Assembly (NCBI GenBank): GCA_037355855.1
Contig: CM074758.1
Location: 3,693,001 to 3,757,000 of the forward strand
Length of the DNA: 64,000 nucleotides
Direction of reading: 5' to 3'
Source: Pseudo-nitzschia pungens
Lineage: Eukaryota; Bacillariophyta; Bacillariophyceae; Bacillariales; Bacillariaceae
The notes beneath the pieces are model-generated. The model saw nothing but the letters and a program-made list of their open reading frames with translations, did not search any database and was not told the origin of the DNA. Position numbers and translations under genes: made by a program. Shown here in pieces: positions 42,828-55,429 of this stretch (position 1 is its first letter; each line of letters starts with the position of its first letter).

Positions 42828-43733
42828 TAGTTTATCAGACCCACCGCTCGACCCACTACGAACCGGGACGCCGGCTAGAGCGCGTGATGAAACCCAGCTG
42901 GCTGATCACCACTGGCATCCATGCCTACACTTGGATGTAAAACCTCAGCTGAAACTGGACCAGCAGCTGACATCGCGACATCCCTGATGTTAATGGGGAG
43001 CCCTTCCCCAGCAAACGCGCAATACGACTGGAGTCCGCACATCCACCTCTGCGGACCTATTGGTATTCAAATCCAGTAGCTGAGCGCCATGGTGGCTCCA
43101 TGGAGGCTCAGTCCGGTGGGGAAGGAGCAGGACGTGGAGAAAGCAGCGTCCATGATTCCCTGTTATTTTACAGGATTCAAGGGGACGTTTGCCGGGGATG
43201 GAACAACGCTGGAAAAGAATTTTCGTGGAGACAGACCACCACGTACTTTCCAGTGAAGACAGTGTCCAGCAGACCAAGGACATGACGTCAGTCCCATCCG
43301 AAACATTGAGGCGCAGACAACCTCGAACCTGCTATACCATCGATTTTGATTTTAGCCAAGGGAATTTGGAATCAGACAAGCCAAGAACCCTGAGATCTGT
43401 CATATCTCAGAATCAAATCGATTGGTCCAGAGCAGAAAGACCGATAGAATTCTTCTCTTTTGGTCGTAACCAACCATCAAATCGGAACCATCGATGTGGA
43501 TACCTTTCTTCGAAGACGTCGGCACGAAACTGTTGACACGAAAGTGTTGACACCAAAACGCTGACGCAATACGTGATACCTTTTCTTTTGATTGTCGACG
43601 CGTGACCTCCGATCGACACGGACCATCGATTCGGATGTTCGATCGACAAATTGGATGGAAACAGTCCCCACCACAAAAGAATTTGGTTTAGAAACTGAAG
43701 CAAGTTAGTTACTCAGAGCAAGTCAAGTTAACC
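42828..43733 (+). other. C1 leader with PBS-like site
   Basis: Directly after the LTR comes TAGTTTATCAGACCC, which resembles the initiator-tRNA-Met primer sites (TGGTATCAGAGC) of copia elements. The first 430 nt recur in C0. No ORF is called in this 0.9 kb. Confidence 0.6.
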
Positions 43734-45742
43734 ATGGCCAAGCAAACTAGAAGCCAAGCCGCCGCCGCTGCAGCCGCCGCCGGAGACGGCGCCCCTGGAG
43801 CTGTCCCTGGAGGTGGCGCTGCCCCTGGAGGCGGCGCTGTCCCTGGAGGCGACGCTCCTCTGCCTGGAGTTGCCCCTGGAGCTGGAGCCGGCGCCACTGG
43901 AGCTGTCCCTGGAATCGCCGATGGAGCCGGTGTTCCCCCTGTCGGAACGCCTGGGGTCCCCCCTGTCGGAGCGCCTGGAGTCCCTCCCGCTGCTCCTGCT
44001 GGAGCCTCCAGAGTCCAACAAGAACCAAACCTTGACATCCAACCCCGATCTGAGATGATCTTACTTGCTGCTGTTCAAGAACTGAGAGCAATGCGCAATG
44101 AGAACGCAGCCCGAGCGGCTGCTGAAGCCGCCGCACGAGTGGCTGCTGAAGCCACTGCTGCTCAAAACGCAGCCCGGATTGCTGCTGACGCTGCTGCTGC
44201 CGCCGCTGCTGCTGCCACCGTTCGTGCCCCTGCTCCTGCTCCTGCACCTGCAGGGGCTAGTCCTGATATCCTCCAAGCCCATGCCACAGCCCAAGCTAAT
44301 GGTGGAATCTCTGGATACAAGAATGGAGCAAAGCTCAGCTCAAAGGAGTTAGACCTCCACAAGATCCTCTCTGGTTTCAGCAACAGTGATACGGCGGATG
44401 AACTATTCCGGAACGGCCTCAACAGCATCAAGGCGATCCAACAACTCTCTGCCAAGGAACTCCCCAAGTACCTCCGTGACTTCAATGGGGGTCGTCATCC
44501 GATGTGCCCCTACCATGAACGAGTATTCATCGGACTATCCTTCCGACAATCCTTTCAGCTTCTTTCGGAATGGATCCGCTACCAACCTCTCATTGGTATC
44601 AAGCCTACAGCCCATACTTGGCTTAGTGATCCCCTCGCAGCCGACCGAACTCGCCAACGCCTACATGAAATGCAGACCGCCGACAAGGAGGCCGTCTCCT
44701 CGTCCATTACTCCGCCGAAGCTCACCAACCTTGACAACTTCCGTCAATGGGAAGAAAGTTTCCATCAGTTCCTCCGCTTCCAGTACAATGAACAAGGGTT
44801 CCCCCTATCATACGTCATCCGTCCGAAGGAGCAAGAGACGGTGACTGCAGCAGAGAGATCCGCCACTGTTGGGAAGGACGGGACTTTTTCCAACTGGATG
44901 GATTATAATGTTCGATGCGCCTTGAAGGCCCGCAATTTGTCACTGACAACCACGACGTTTGGGTGTTGCTCTGCAACGCAGTTCGTGATGGCCCTGCCTG
45001 GGCCTACACTCGAAGGTACAAAGACGCGAAGAATCCGACTGGGGACGCCCGAGCGGCTTTCCTACATCTCTACGAGAATGCCTTCTCCACAACCAACGTC
45101 GCGGCTATTCTTGACAAGGTCCGTACCGGCATGTACACCTCCCGCTACACAGGAGACTCTCGAACATACGACTTTGAGAAGCACTGCAGAACTTGGTTGA
45201 ATTTCCAGACTACGCTCTCCAACCACAACAAGTTGCACGACGAAGAGGACTTCACCATGCGTTTCATCCACAGCATCCAAGATGATCGGTTTGAGAACCC
45301 CAAGATCCAGATCTTTGAAACCGATAAGTACACCAAGGACTTCAACAAGTGCGTCTCGTACTTCAAGAGGTGCCTTGGCATACGAAAGATGGGTGCGGTT
45401 GCAACCAAGCGCGCGCGAAGTATCTCCTCTGTACACCAAGGTGGTGGTGGCAACCAAGGAAGCAACAAGGGTGGATCGTACAGCGGCAAGATTCAGGACA
45501 AGCCTTATCCCTATGAAGTCTACAAGACCTTCTCCAAGGAACAACGAAAGCAGTTGTATGACCTCCGCCAGCAGAAGAAAGCTCGAACTATTCAGTCCAC
45601 TAGTTCTACCACGCCTGCTGCCTCCGCGACCGCGAACGCGAACGCGACCCAAGGCGCAGGGAACAGTTTTGGGCCCAAGGGGCGCAAGAAGGGCAAGAAG
45701 AAGGGCAACGGCTCGAACCAAGGACAGACCCCCAAGAACTGA
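43734..45742 (+). pseudogene. gag: C1 Gag, one frameshift
   Basis: From ATG at 43,734 the protein begins with an Ala run and about ten Gly/Pro-rich repeats (PGGGAAPGGGAVPGG), then an Ala-rich helix and a capsid-like part (LTNLDNFRQWEESFHQFLRF). Near 44,920-44,932 the frame must shift to continue into GPQFVTDNHDVW ... RTWLNFQTTLSNHNKLHDEE and the basic C-terminus (GPKGRKKGKKKGNG). I see no CCHC knuckle. The frame ends at TGA 45,740-45,742 and pol follows in the same frame. Since the LTRs are almost identical, the frameshift is either very recent or a sequence error. Confidence 0.8.
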
Positions 45743-48700
45743 AATGACGGCCGGTGCCCGAAATTAAGTAAGGTTGGCCGGCTATTGTACCAGATGGATC
45801 TGCCGCGCGCGCGCCCGAGTCCTGAGGGACAGTGCGAGCTGGACAGCCACGCTGATACGACTGCCGCCGGTTCCAATATGATCTTGCTTGAAGACCAAGT
45901 CGTCAGCCACGTCGATGTTCATCCTTTTTCGCCTGAGCTCGAGCCTATCAAGAACATTCCTATTGGGACCTGTGTTACGGCCTACACAGATACCGACGGG
46001 AAAGTTTGGTTGATTTATTTCCACGAAGCCCTGTATTTTGGCGACAAGTTGTCCCACAGCTTGATTTGTCCGAATCAGATACGGGACTGCCATCCCAATC
46101 GTGTCAGTGAAGCGCCCCGTCAGTATGATGAACAGTCCAGTCACTCCATCCATATTGACAATACCGATCCTGAAGATCCCCATGCGGGCCACACCCTCGA
46201 CATCAAGCTCCTGCTTGATGGGGTCGTGTCCTATTTCCCTTCCCGCAAGCCAACCAAGCATGAGATGGCTACATGCGATCATGTCATTGCTACCCGAGAC
46301 TTCCCTTGGGATCCGAAGAGCAAGAAGTTCGAGCAAGCCGAAGAAGCCATCGACGGATCCCATCCTTTGAATCCGACGTTGTCTGTCCTTCGCGCGGGGA
46401 CGCCCCATGCGTCCGCGCCGACCACGAAGCACTCCAAGAAGTCCAACAAGCGCAAGTTGGAGCCCGTCGAAACACGGTCCAATTTCAGTCCCCATTTGTA
46501 CGACGATCCTCTTCGGAGCGACGAGCTGATCCTGCCACAGCATGATTGCTATGAGAAGTACAAGCTGCAGAGCCTTCAGCAACTCTGTACCCGCCGTGAT
46601 CTGACCCCATGTGCGATCGCATCCGACTCGCGTCTGGATGCGCGGCTATCTTCTCGCTTGTTCGATGGGACGACGATGCAGTCGAACCAGTCGATCCCAA
46701 GCTCGACACTATCGCCAGACGAGCCAAGTGGGGTCCGACAATTGACACCGAACGATACTGCAAGATCGACTCCAACCGTCTGTCCAAGATTTGGGATGTA
46801 TCTCCAAGAAAGGCTGCGGATACCCTTCGAGTCACGACGCAGAAAGGGTTCCGCAACCCTATGCATCCCCTTGTCCGCCGATTGCCAACGCAGAGCTTCA
46901 GAAACAAGCGCATCGCGGCTGGCAAATGGTACACCGACACCTGGATGGCAAAGGTCCCGAGCATCATGCGACAAGATTCAGCCGCCCAAGTGTTCAGTAA
47001 TGGTAAGGGCTATGACGAGTTCATACCTATACAGGGCAAGAAGCAAGCGTATGAAGGACTGAAGATTTTCATCCACGACGTCGGCATTCCCGAGCATTTG
47101 ATATCTGATGGCGCTCGAGAGCAAGGAGCCCCTGGTACCTACAAGACTCCATGGAATAAGGTCGTCAGCAAAAACCATATCCACCAGACCTTTATCCAGC
47201 CAAGATGTCCCTTCCAGAATCGCGCGGAGCTCAGCATCGGCCATATCAGCAGAAGCATCCGCAAGAAGACGGCTCGGAAGCGATCCCCCAAGCGCCTGTG
47301 GGCTTTCTGCGGCGAGCTTGTTGCCGCAATCCGCCAACGCACAGCTTCCAGTGATCCTACGACGATGGGTCGAACGCCATTCGAAATCGTGCATGGGTAC
47401 ATGCCTGATATATCTCTTTACCAAGCCCATGAATGGTATGATTTTGTCTATTGGGTTGATCTCTCTGACGGGACCGAGAAGCTGGGACGATGGCTTGGCC
47501 CGTGCGGTGACCGATTCGGAGGCGGAGACTGCCACTGGATCCTGAACGAGGCGGCCATGCCGGTAAGCACTAACACAGTCCGTGCTGTTACTGAAGAAGA
47601 ATGGCGTTCCCATGACGTCAAGCGCTATATGGACTCATTTGACCAAGCAGTTGAATCCAAGATCGGGGACAAGGTTGAGGATAACGACGCAAAGTTCCAA
47701 GCTACGTACCCTGATCCCCCTGCTGAGTTATTTGAAGGTCACCAAGAACGGTGGGAGCTCGCCGAGCCTGAAGCCTCTATTCCAGATATCGACGACCTCA
47801 TACCTGATGGGGATGACTATGATGAGTATATTGGTAATAATGTCATGATCCAGAAGGGCGATGAACGACTACGGTGTGTCGTGAAGAATCGTTCTGCTGA
47901 CCTTAATGGCAATCCGATTGGTAAGAGGAATGATAACCCTATCCTTGATACCAGAATGTATGATCTGCAGTTTCCAGATGGTTCCGTCGAGCAGTACACC
48001 GCCAATATCGTTGCTGAGAGCATGTACAGCGAAATCGACGACGACGGACGCATGTTTTCTCTACTGGACGAGATTATCGATCACGAGAAGGACGGATCCG
48101 CCGTTAGGAAGCAAGATGCGACGATCACCAACAAGCATGGTCGCAAAGTCCCCAAGACTACAACGAAGGGATGGCGATTGCTCGTCAGTTGGGAAGACGG
48201 AACCGAATCCTGGTGTAAGTTGAGCGATCTGAAAGAGTCCTTTCCTGTGCAGACCGCAGAATACGCCATATCTGCCAAGATCTCGGATCAGCCAGCATTC
48301 CGATGGTGGATTCACCACGTACTACGAAGGAAGAAGCGAATCCTCAAGGCTACCAAGCGAAACAAGTACTGGGATCGGACCCACAAGTTCGGAGTGGAGT
48401 TACCACATTCTATCCCTGAAGCCCTCGCCATCGACCGAAAGACGGGAACGGACTATTGGGAGAAGGCGATTGCGAAGGAGATGAGAAACAACGAGATGGC
48501 GTTCGAGTTTGACCCCAGCTACACCGTCGAAGGTCTCAAGGCCGAAGGATTCAGCAAGATCACGACGCACATGATCTTTGATGTGAAGTTGGGGTCCTTG
48601 ACGCGGAAAGCACGGCTCGTCGCCGATGGCCATAAGGTACAAGCAACAGCTAAGGAACATACCTTCAGCAGTGTACCAAGCAGGGATTCAGTCCGTATCT

Positions 48701-50109
48701 TCTTCCTGTTGGCAGCGCTGAACAATCTGGACGTGCTGTCTGCGGATATCCAGAATGCCTACCTTACAGCGCCGATCAAGAAGAAGTATTATTTGGTTGC
48801 ACGAGCTGAAGATGGTTTTCCCCCACACTTGGTAGGACAGGTATGTAAGATCGTTCGAGCACTGTATGGACTCCCTGTTGCAGGCGCGTCGTTCCGATCC
48901 TATTTGACCAAACACCTACGAACGCTAGGATATCAACCCTGTAAAGCTGATCCTGACGTTCATATGCGAGTGGAGACACGAAAAGACGGCTCTAGGTACT
49001 GGGCCTACCTGATTGCATACGTCGACGATATTATCTGTTGCAGTGAGGACCCTCGACGGCAGTTGGAAAGTATCGAGCAGCGCTTCACGCTGAAGGACGG
49101 GACTATAGAAGTTCCAACCCTGTATCTGGGCGCTGATGTCCATTCGCATGTGGTCGAAGACGACCCAATTCCCAAGTGGGCGATGTCCTCCGAGAAATAT
49201 GCTAAGAAAGCCATCGACGCAGTAGAGAAGGAGCTTGGCACCGAGCAGTATGGTTACAAGCACCTTCCGAACAAGGTGTCTACCCCGTTGACATCCAATT
49301 ATCGTCCAGAAGTTGATGTAACCACCGAGCTGGATCCAAGCAAGCAGAACTACTACCAAGGATTGATTGGCGTCTTGAGATGGTTGTGTGAACTTGGAAG
49401 ACTAGATTTGGTCATGCCTGTATCTCTCATGTCTAGATACCTAGCACAAGCAAGAACAGGGCATTTGAATCAAGTATTGCATATGTTCGCTTATCTCAAG
49501 GCGCATGCCCGATCCAAGTTAGTATTTGACGAGACGCGTCCTGAAGTGGACGAGTCCAGATTTCCCAACTGCGACTGGAGCGAGTTTTATCCAGATGCCA
49601 AGGAGGTGTTGCCACCAGATGCCCCCGAAGCGCTTGGAAAAGCAGTTATTATGAGCTGTTTTGTTGATGCGGACCATGCTGGATGCAAAGCCACGAGGAG
49701 ATCCCATACCGGAATCATCATCTTTGTGAACAGGGCTCCAATCCTGTGGTTCAGCAAGAGGCAAACCACTGTAGAGACCTCCACCTTTGGATCCGAGATT
49801 GTCGCGCTTCGAATTGCCATTGAACTGATTGAAGGGCTCAGATACAAGCTCCGGATGATGGGCGTTCCTATTGAAGGTCCTACCAATGTGTACTGTGATA
49901 ACGAGTCTGTTGTCAAAAATACTACCAGACCAGAGAGCCCTTGCAACAAGAAGCACAACAGCGTCGCATACCACAAGGCGCGCGAGTCTATTGCTGCTGG
50001 GACAATTCGCATTGCAAAGGAGCCTGGCGAGACCAATATTGCTGATTTATTCACCAAGTTGCTGAATGGTCCGGCTCTGAAAGAACACTGTGCTCGATGC
50101 ATGTGGTAA
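45743..50109 (+). pseudogene. pol: C1 Pol: protease, integrase, RT, RNase H, one frameshift
   Basis: The region after the gag TGA is open in the gag frame. Protease has CELDSHADTTAAGSN. Near 46,620-46,670 the frame must shift to reach RWDDDAVEPVDPKLD. The integrase follows (PRKAADTLRVTTQKGFRNPM, catalytic D in WYTDTW, D in LISDGAREQ, E in QNRAELSIGHI), then RT (VLSADIQNAYLTAPI, AYVDDIICC) and RNase H (CFVDADHAG, VYCDNESVV, NIADLFTKLL), stop TAA at 50,107. The order is that of Ty1/copia, and the DSHAD protease and QNRAE integrase fit the diatom copia group. The second part alone spans 1,166 codons. Confidence 0.88.
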
Positions 50110-50706
50110 AGAGAAAATTGCTCTAGCTGCATTATTTGGGATACCTTTGGTCCCTGACAAGCAGCTCGGACGCAGCAGATATCGATTTCGATTTTCGGAA
50201 GCAATCGATTTCGTTTTTCGGAAGCAATCGATTGCGATTTTCGGAAGCAATCGAACGCAGCTGATTTCGATATGAGCTCCCTGACTACTTCGATGTTCAT
50301 TCCGATTCCGGATTCGATCTGATCTTATGATCCTATGTTATATGTTATATTGGGAGTCTCCGGTACACCGGTTCCGGGGACTATAAACTTGAAATACAAT
50401 AGGCCGATTGATATGTCCTTATATGTGTTAAGGAATCGGACCAAGGGCAAAATGCCCTCCGGTCCAACCCCCTTTTTTTTCTACCATAAATCGGCCGGGC
50501 CTCTGATAGAAGAACTGCAATATTTGGTGCAGTTTGATCCCTGACAAGTTATATGGAAGCATCCCTAAATTCTGTTATGATCCATCCAAGTGTCCTGGTA
50601 CAACAAGCAGGAGTATTGGTGTTCCCCTGGGAGTATCTGTTTCCGGGGACTGGTATAGTTGCTCAGTTGCTCAATACAGGACCACTGGCATGAATCACGG
50701 GGACTA
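50110..50706 (+). other. C1 region between pol and 3' LTR
   Basis: Contains three to four copies of TTTTCGGAAGCAATCGATT (50,190-50,260) and two related segments with TCCGGGGACT (50,375 and 50,650). The last bases before the LTR, ATCACGGGGACTA, are a plausible polypurine tract. No gene. Confidence 0.6.
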
Positions 50707-51395
50707 TGAAGATATCCAGTGTGCTACCATCTGTGCTAAGGCTCCTGTGTAGGAGAGTGTACTGGGACTACAGGCAGCAGCCTCCAGTAACTGACTAACA
50801 GGTGCTGAGCTGAGTGCTAGAGCTGTGTGCTAATTGCTAGCATACAGGCTCAGCAACAGGCTTAGCAACAGGCTTAGCAGCAGGCTTAGCAGCAGGCTTA
50901 GCAACAGGCTTAGCAGCAGACCTATATCCTACTATCCTGTTTAGTATGGATGCTAGCAGAGTTTACTAGGGTCGCCGCGTACGATTTGTACCAATCGTAC
51001 GTACCCCGAGTAAAGCACCTGTTATGGTGTAGCTAAATGCTACAGGGTTAGGGTTGCTAAGGCTACGAGATACTGAAAGATGCTAGCCTACCATGGTACC
51101 ATGCTAAGATACCATGCTACCGCCGGGGCCAGGTCATTGGTGTATAATATGTACCATGACTGGATGCCCGGCCCAAACAGTTACCCAACGCGCTAGCATA
51201 CGCGAGTTATTATCGCTAGCACACGATTGGATATAATTAAGCGAAGCTTAATTAAGCAAAGCTACGCTACGATACTCCGATACGCTACCCGTAGAATACA
51301 GTACCAGAGCTACAGAGCTCTGTTATTATACGAGTTATCGGAGCGCTGTCACGATACGATACAGAGCTGAGCGCTTTGGCTCAGCTCCCCTTTAT

Positions 51396-51419
51396 CGTCC
51401 GAAAACTGGTTCGCGACCC
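51396..51419 (+). repeat. T left TIR
   Basis: 24 bp, perfect inverse of 57,410-57,433. Confidence 0.95.
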
Positions 51420-51894
51420 CTCCCAAGAATTTATTTAGGGGGGTCGCGATTTATTCCTGGCTCATTTTGACGTAGCTCGATTCCTAGCTCTCTCGCGATT
51501 CGCAACCCCAATCGCGACCCAGTAACTACCTCAATTACGAAAATTACGAAAAAAATAAAATAAAATTCATACTCGACCCGATTTTTTTTCAATCTGACTC
51601 ATTATTACCGACCCTACCATCATTATATATTATGAGACTGTTGCAGAAATTCACTCCCAAAAATTTATTTCTCATCCCGACACAAAGTATTTCCCATCAC
51701 ACCCCTCAAGAAATTCATCACAAAAATCACAATTATTACCCGAAGCCCAGGAATCGCGACCCCCATGAAAAAAAATTTTGAAACACTATGATGCAAAATA
51801 TAAGTCTTTCTTTTGATAAATATTGATATTACTCTAATAATTGTTTATTCTCTGTTCAATTTTCTCACACACGCACACACAAATTTTGGTTTGT

Positions 51895-52205
51895 TAAAAG
51901 AAGTCGTCGTCCTTGAAATCGTCGTCGCTCTTCGTTTCGATCGTCCTTGTCTTCGTCGTCCTTGAAGTCGTCGTTGCTTCTCGCTTCGATCGTCTTCGTC
52001 CTCCCTGAAGTCGTCGTTGCTCTTCGCTCCAAATTGCCTTCCTCTTCGTCGTCCTCCCTGAAATCGTCGTCCTCTCTGAAATTGTTGTTGCTCTTTGCTT
52101 CGATTGGCTTCGTCGTCCTCTCTGAAATTGTCGTTGCTCTTCGCTTCGATCGTCTTCGTCGTCCTTGAAATCGTCGTTGCTCTTTGCTCCGATCGTCTTC
52201 GTCCT
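51895..52205 (-). repeat. GACGA-rich repeat block in T (left)
   Basis: Reverse complement of 1,095-1,415 with few differences. Open frames on both strands are composition effects. Confidence 0.8.
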
Positions 52206-53094
52206 CATGCACACCACACAAATTTTGGTTCAAACGATTTTTAAATAATGGTCATCGTGATAATTTCATCCATACCGGTATCTGTACTGCCAGTAAAGGT
52301 CTCCTCACATCGCATCATATTTCATCAGTTGCAATCGCATCATTTTGTCAGTTGCGATCCCATCATATTTGTCTTGCGATCGCAATATGTGTCAGTTGCC
52401 CCGTCGCATCATTTTTCGCATCATTTTTCACATCATTTTTCAGTTGTCCCGTCGAATTAAAGTTGATTCTTCCCTATCAGTAGCAAGCAGGCAACTCAAT
52501 GCAGAATTAGAACAATTGAAATCCATTATCAATACCCCAGATCTTGATGTGCTTCACTCACCGTTGCATTATATTTCATTTGCCATTGCATCCTATTTCA
52601 TCAGCAGTTGCGGTCGCCTCCCTATCAGGAGCAAGCAGGCAAGTCAATGATGCACAGTTAGACGAATCAAAATCCATTATTAATACCTCCTCCAACCTTG
52701 ATGTGGTTCACTTACCATTTCCATCTCATTATATTTCAGTTGCCGTCTTTCTTGTTCCGTTCCGACCCAAAATTATGTGAAGTAAGATTTACTACGACAC
52801 ATGCATTTTCTGTCATGCATGTGTTTGCCGAGAATTGATTTCTTCTACATGATAGCAGTAGAGTTACTACTAGTAGTATGTACCGTACTGAAGTAATAGT
52901 AGAAACCAGTAGAAAGCTGATGATGGTGATATCGCGCGCCACCTAAACCACAGAGAGCCAGCCCCGCTGCGCCATAATTTTGGACTACCTCTTATGTACT
53001 ACTACCTACGCACTGCAGTAGTATGTAGCAGCAGTGTATAACTGTACTACTACTACAAGCAGCAAGAATAGTACTACCTCAGTGAATATACCAT
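52206..53094. repeat. 20-bp repeats and AT-rich spacer in T
   Basis: 52,305-52,455 holds the ATGATGCGATCGCAACTG units in reverse. 52,456-53,094 matches W 300-885 in reverse. The words GCCAGTAAAGGTCTCCTC at 52,289 correspond to the 3' end of the spliced X gene (ACTTTACTGGCAGTA at 9,404). Confidence 0.7.
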
Positions 53095-54130
53095 CAAATG
53101 ACATATCTGAATGAATCTGGCCAATCTTTGTGTGATTCCAGTGTGTATATTCCTCATACTGTGCATGGGCAAGAGTATTCAAAAAGAAGTATTCAAAAAT
53201 CACCAATAGTTTGGATGTCACCACTGAATAATTAATATTTGGCCCAGTACCGCAGCATTTACTAGAAAATACTGTAAAATCACATATCTGAATGAATCTG
53301 GCCAATATTTGTGTGATTCCAGTGTGTATATTCCTCATACTGTGCATGGGCAAGAGTATGCAAAAAGAAGTATTCAAAAATCACCAATAGTTTGGATGTC
53401 ACCACTGAATAATTAATATTTGGCCCAGTACCGCAGCATTTACTAGAAAATACTGTAAAATCACATATCTGAATGAATCTGGCCAATCTTTGTGTGATTC
53501 CACTGTGAATATTCCTCATCCTATCCATGGGCAAGACTATGCAAAAAGAAGTATTCAAAAATCACCATTAGTTTGGATGTCACCACTGAATAATTAATAT
53601 TTGGCCCAGTACCGCAGCATTTACTAGAAAATACTGTAAAATCACATATCTGAATGAATCTGGCCAATCTTTGTGTGATTCCACTGTGAATATTCCTCAT
53701 CCTATCCATGGGCAAGAGTATGCAAAAAGAAGTATTCAAAAATCACCATTAGTTTGGATGTCACCACTGAATAATTAATATTTGTTCCAGTACTGCGGAA
53801 TTTACTAGAAAAAAGTACCAAATCAAATATCTGAACAAATCTGGCCAATATTTGTATGATTCCAGTGTGCATATTCATCATACTGTGCATGGGCAAGAGT
53901 ATGCAAAAAGAAGTATTCAAAAATCACCAACAGTTTGGATATCACCACTGAATAATTAATATTTGGTTGACTACTGGAAAATTTACTAGAAAAAAGTACC
54001 AGATCACATATCTGAATGAATCTGGCCAATCTTTGTGTGATTCCAGTGTGTATATTCCTCATCCTATGCATGGGCAAGAGTATGCAAAAAGAAGTATTCA
54101 AAAATCACCAATGGTATGGATGTCACCATT
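53095..54130 (+). repeat. 181-bp satellite array, six copies, in T
   Basis: GCAAGAG/GCAAGAC landmarks at 53,169, 53,350, 53,531, 53,712, 53,893 and 54,074: every spacing is exactly 181 bp. Confidence 0.95.
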
Positions 54131-54154
54131 GAATAACTGAATAGATCACCTGAT

Positions 54155-54360
54155 GACATGTGCTTCGCAGCAAAAATATTGCTATTGCATCGCGAAAAAG
54201 GCAATGCTACAACAGGATTCGAACCAACAACCTTCCATCAGTTGCATCCAACAGTGCCACTATTACTGTCTACTGCTGCTGGAAGGGTGTTCTCTCTAAC
54301 TTTAAATCGTACTACCATCTCGGGGAAGGCTCATCCTGTATAATATGTACCAACAGTAAG
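54155..54360 (-). repeat. tRNA-like (SINE-like) module in T
   Basis: On the minus strand GGTTCGAATCC (54,215-54,225) is a full B box/T-loop match, preceded by TGGCACTGTTGG (54,248-54,259), an A-box/D-arm-like word. The gap of 22 nt between them is about 10 nt shorter than in a normal tRNA, so the anticodon arm is degenerate. Confidence 0.5.
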
Positions 54361-54904
54361 GTAAGGTTTACCGTATCTCCACCTCCACCACTTCGCGCCA
54401 AAAGATTTGTACCAGTACCGTACGTACAGAATACACAGTACTGGAAACCTACACATCCCCTGCCTATACATAATACATACATACATACTACTAGGTATGT
54501 ATGCAGACATGTCATTTTTTCTTTTACTAAGACTGTAGACTTAGTACTGTAATCTACGTACATTGCTGTCATTTTTTCCAGTCAGCCTGTACAAACAGTA
54601 CTGTTACCTACGTACATTATGTGCATCATCGCATACATTATGTGCATCATCGCAGTGAATTTTGTTGTTCGATTTTCCGCCCCACATCTCCCTCGTGGAG
54701 GATGTGTCATAATTTTCATTTTCGTTTCGGTGTTGGAATTTTCTGGCCGGACCAGTTTAAAGTGAGAGCAAGGCGCCTGGTACCATCTTGGAGAGACTAA
54801 TGGCAAAGAAAGTAAAGAACTGATCACTCTTGAAATCCTTCCTGTTATCTTTTGTTATCAAGGTAGGGTGGGCTGCAGACCTTGAGTCATCTGGCTTACC
54901 CAGA
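54361..54904. other. Family-conserved spacer in T
   Basis: Matches Z 11,690-12,150 and, in reverse, X 3,830-4,240. A short minus-strand frame (TKDNRKDFKSDQFFTFFAIS) lies where X has RAAVLKLPTACVFFKGDG; it may be a coding relic. Confidence 0.5.
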
Positions 54905-55395
54905 TATCTACGAGTACGACGCGCGAACGAACCTGCAGAGGACGACGAAGACGATCGGGGAGGGATGACGACACTAAAAGGTACGACGAAGGTACGATCG
55001 TAGAAGAGGGGGACGACGACGACGACCGGGATGACGACAACCGGGACGACGACGACTGACACGACGACGACGACCGGGATGACGACGACAACGGGAACGA
55101 TAATGACGACTAACCGCCTTTTGTTTATTTTGTACATTCACACAGGAGAGATGGGAGCAAAGAGAAACGACGACGACGATTGAAACAAATAGGGACGACG
55201 ACAATAAAAGGTACCGTAATTGAAAACCGATCGAGACAGAGAGAGACGACGATGACGACCGGAACGATAATGACGACTAACCGCCTGTTGTTTATTTTAT
55301 ACATTCACACAGGAGATATCGGAGCCAAGAGGGACGACGACGAATAGGGACGACGACGACAACCGGAACGATCGGAAAAGGTAATAAGGCGACAA
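54905..55395 (+). repeat. GACGA/GACCGG repeats in T (right)
   Basis: Degenerate GACGACGACCGGGAT units, with a duplicated AACCGCCTNTTGTTTATTTT segment at about 55,110 and 55,280. Confidence 0.7.
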
Positions 55396-55429
55396 AGGCG
55401 ATAGTTCTTTAAAAATATTCTCGTGTATT

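Noticed and set aside
54155..54360. A functional tRNA gene
   Set aside because: The acceptor and T stems do not pair, the A-to-B spacing is about 10 nt short, and no anticodon arm can be drawn.
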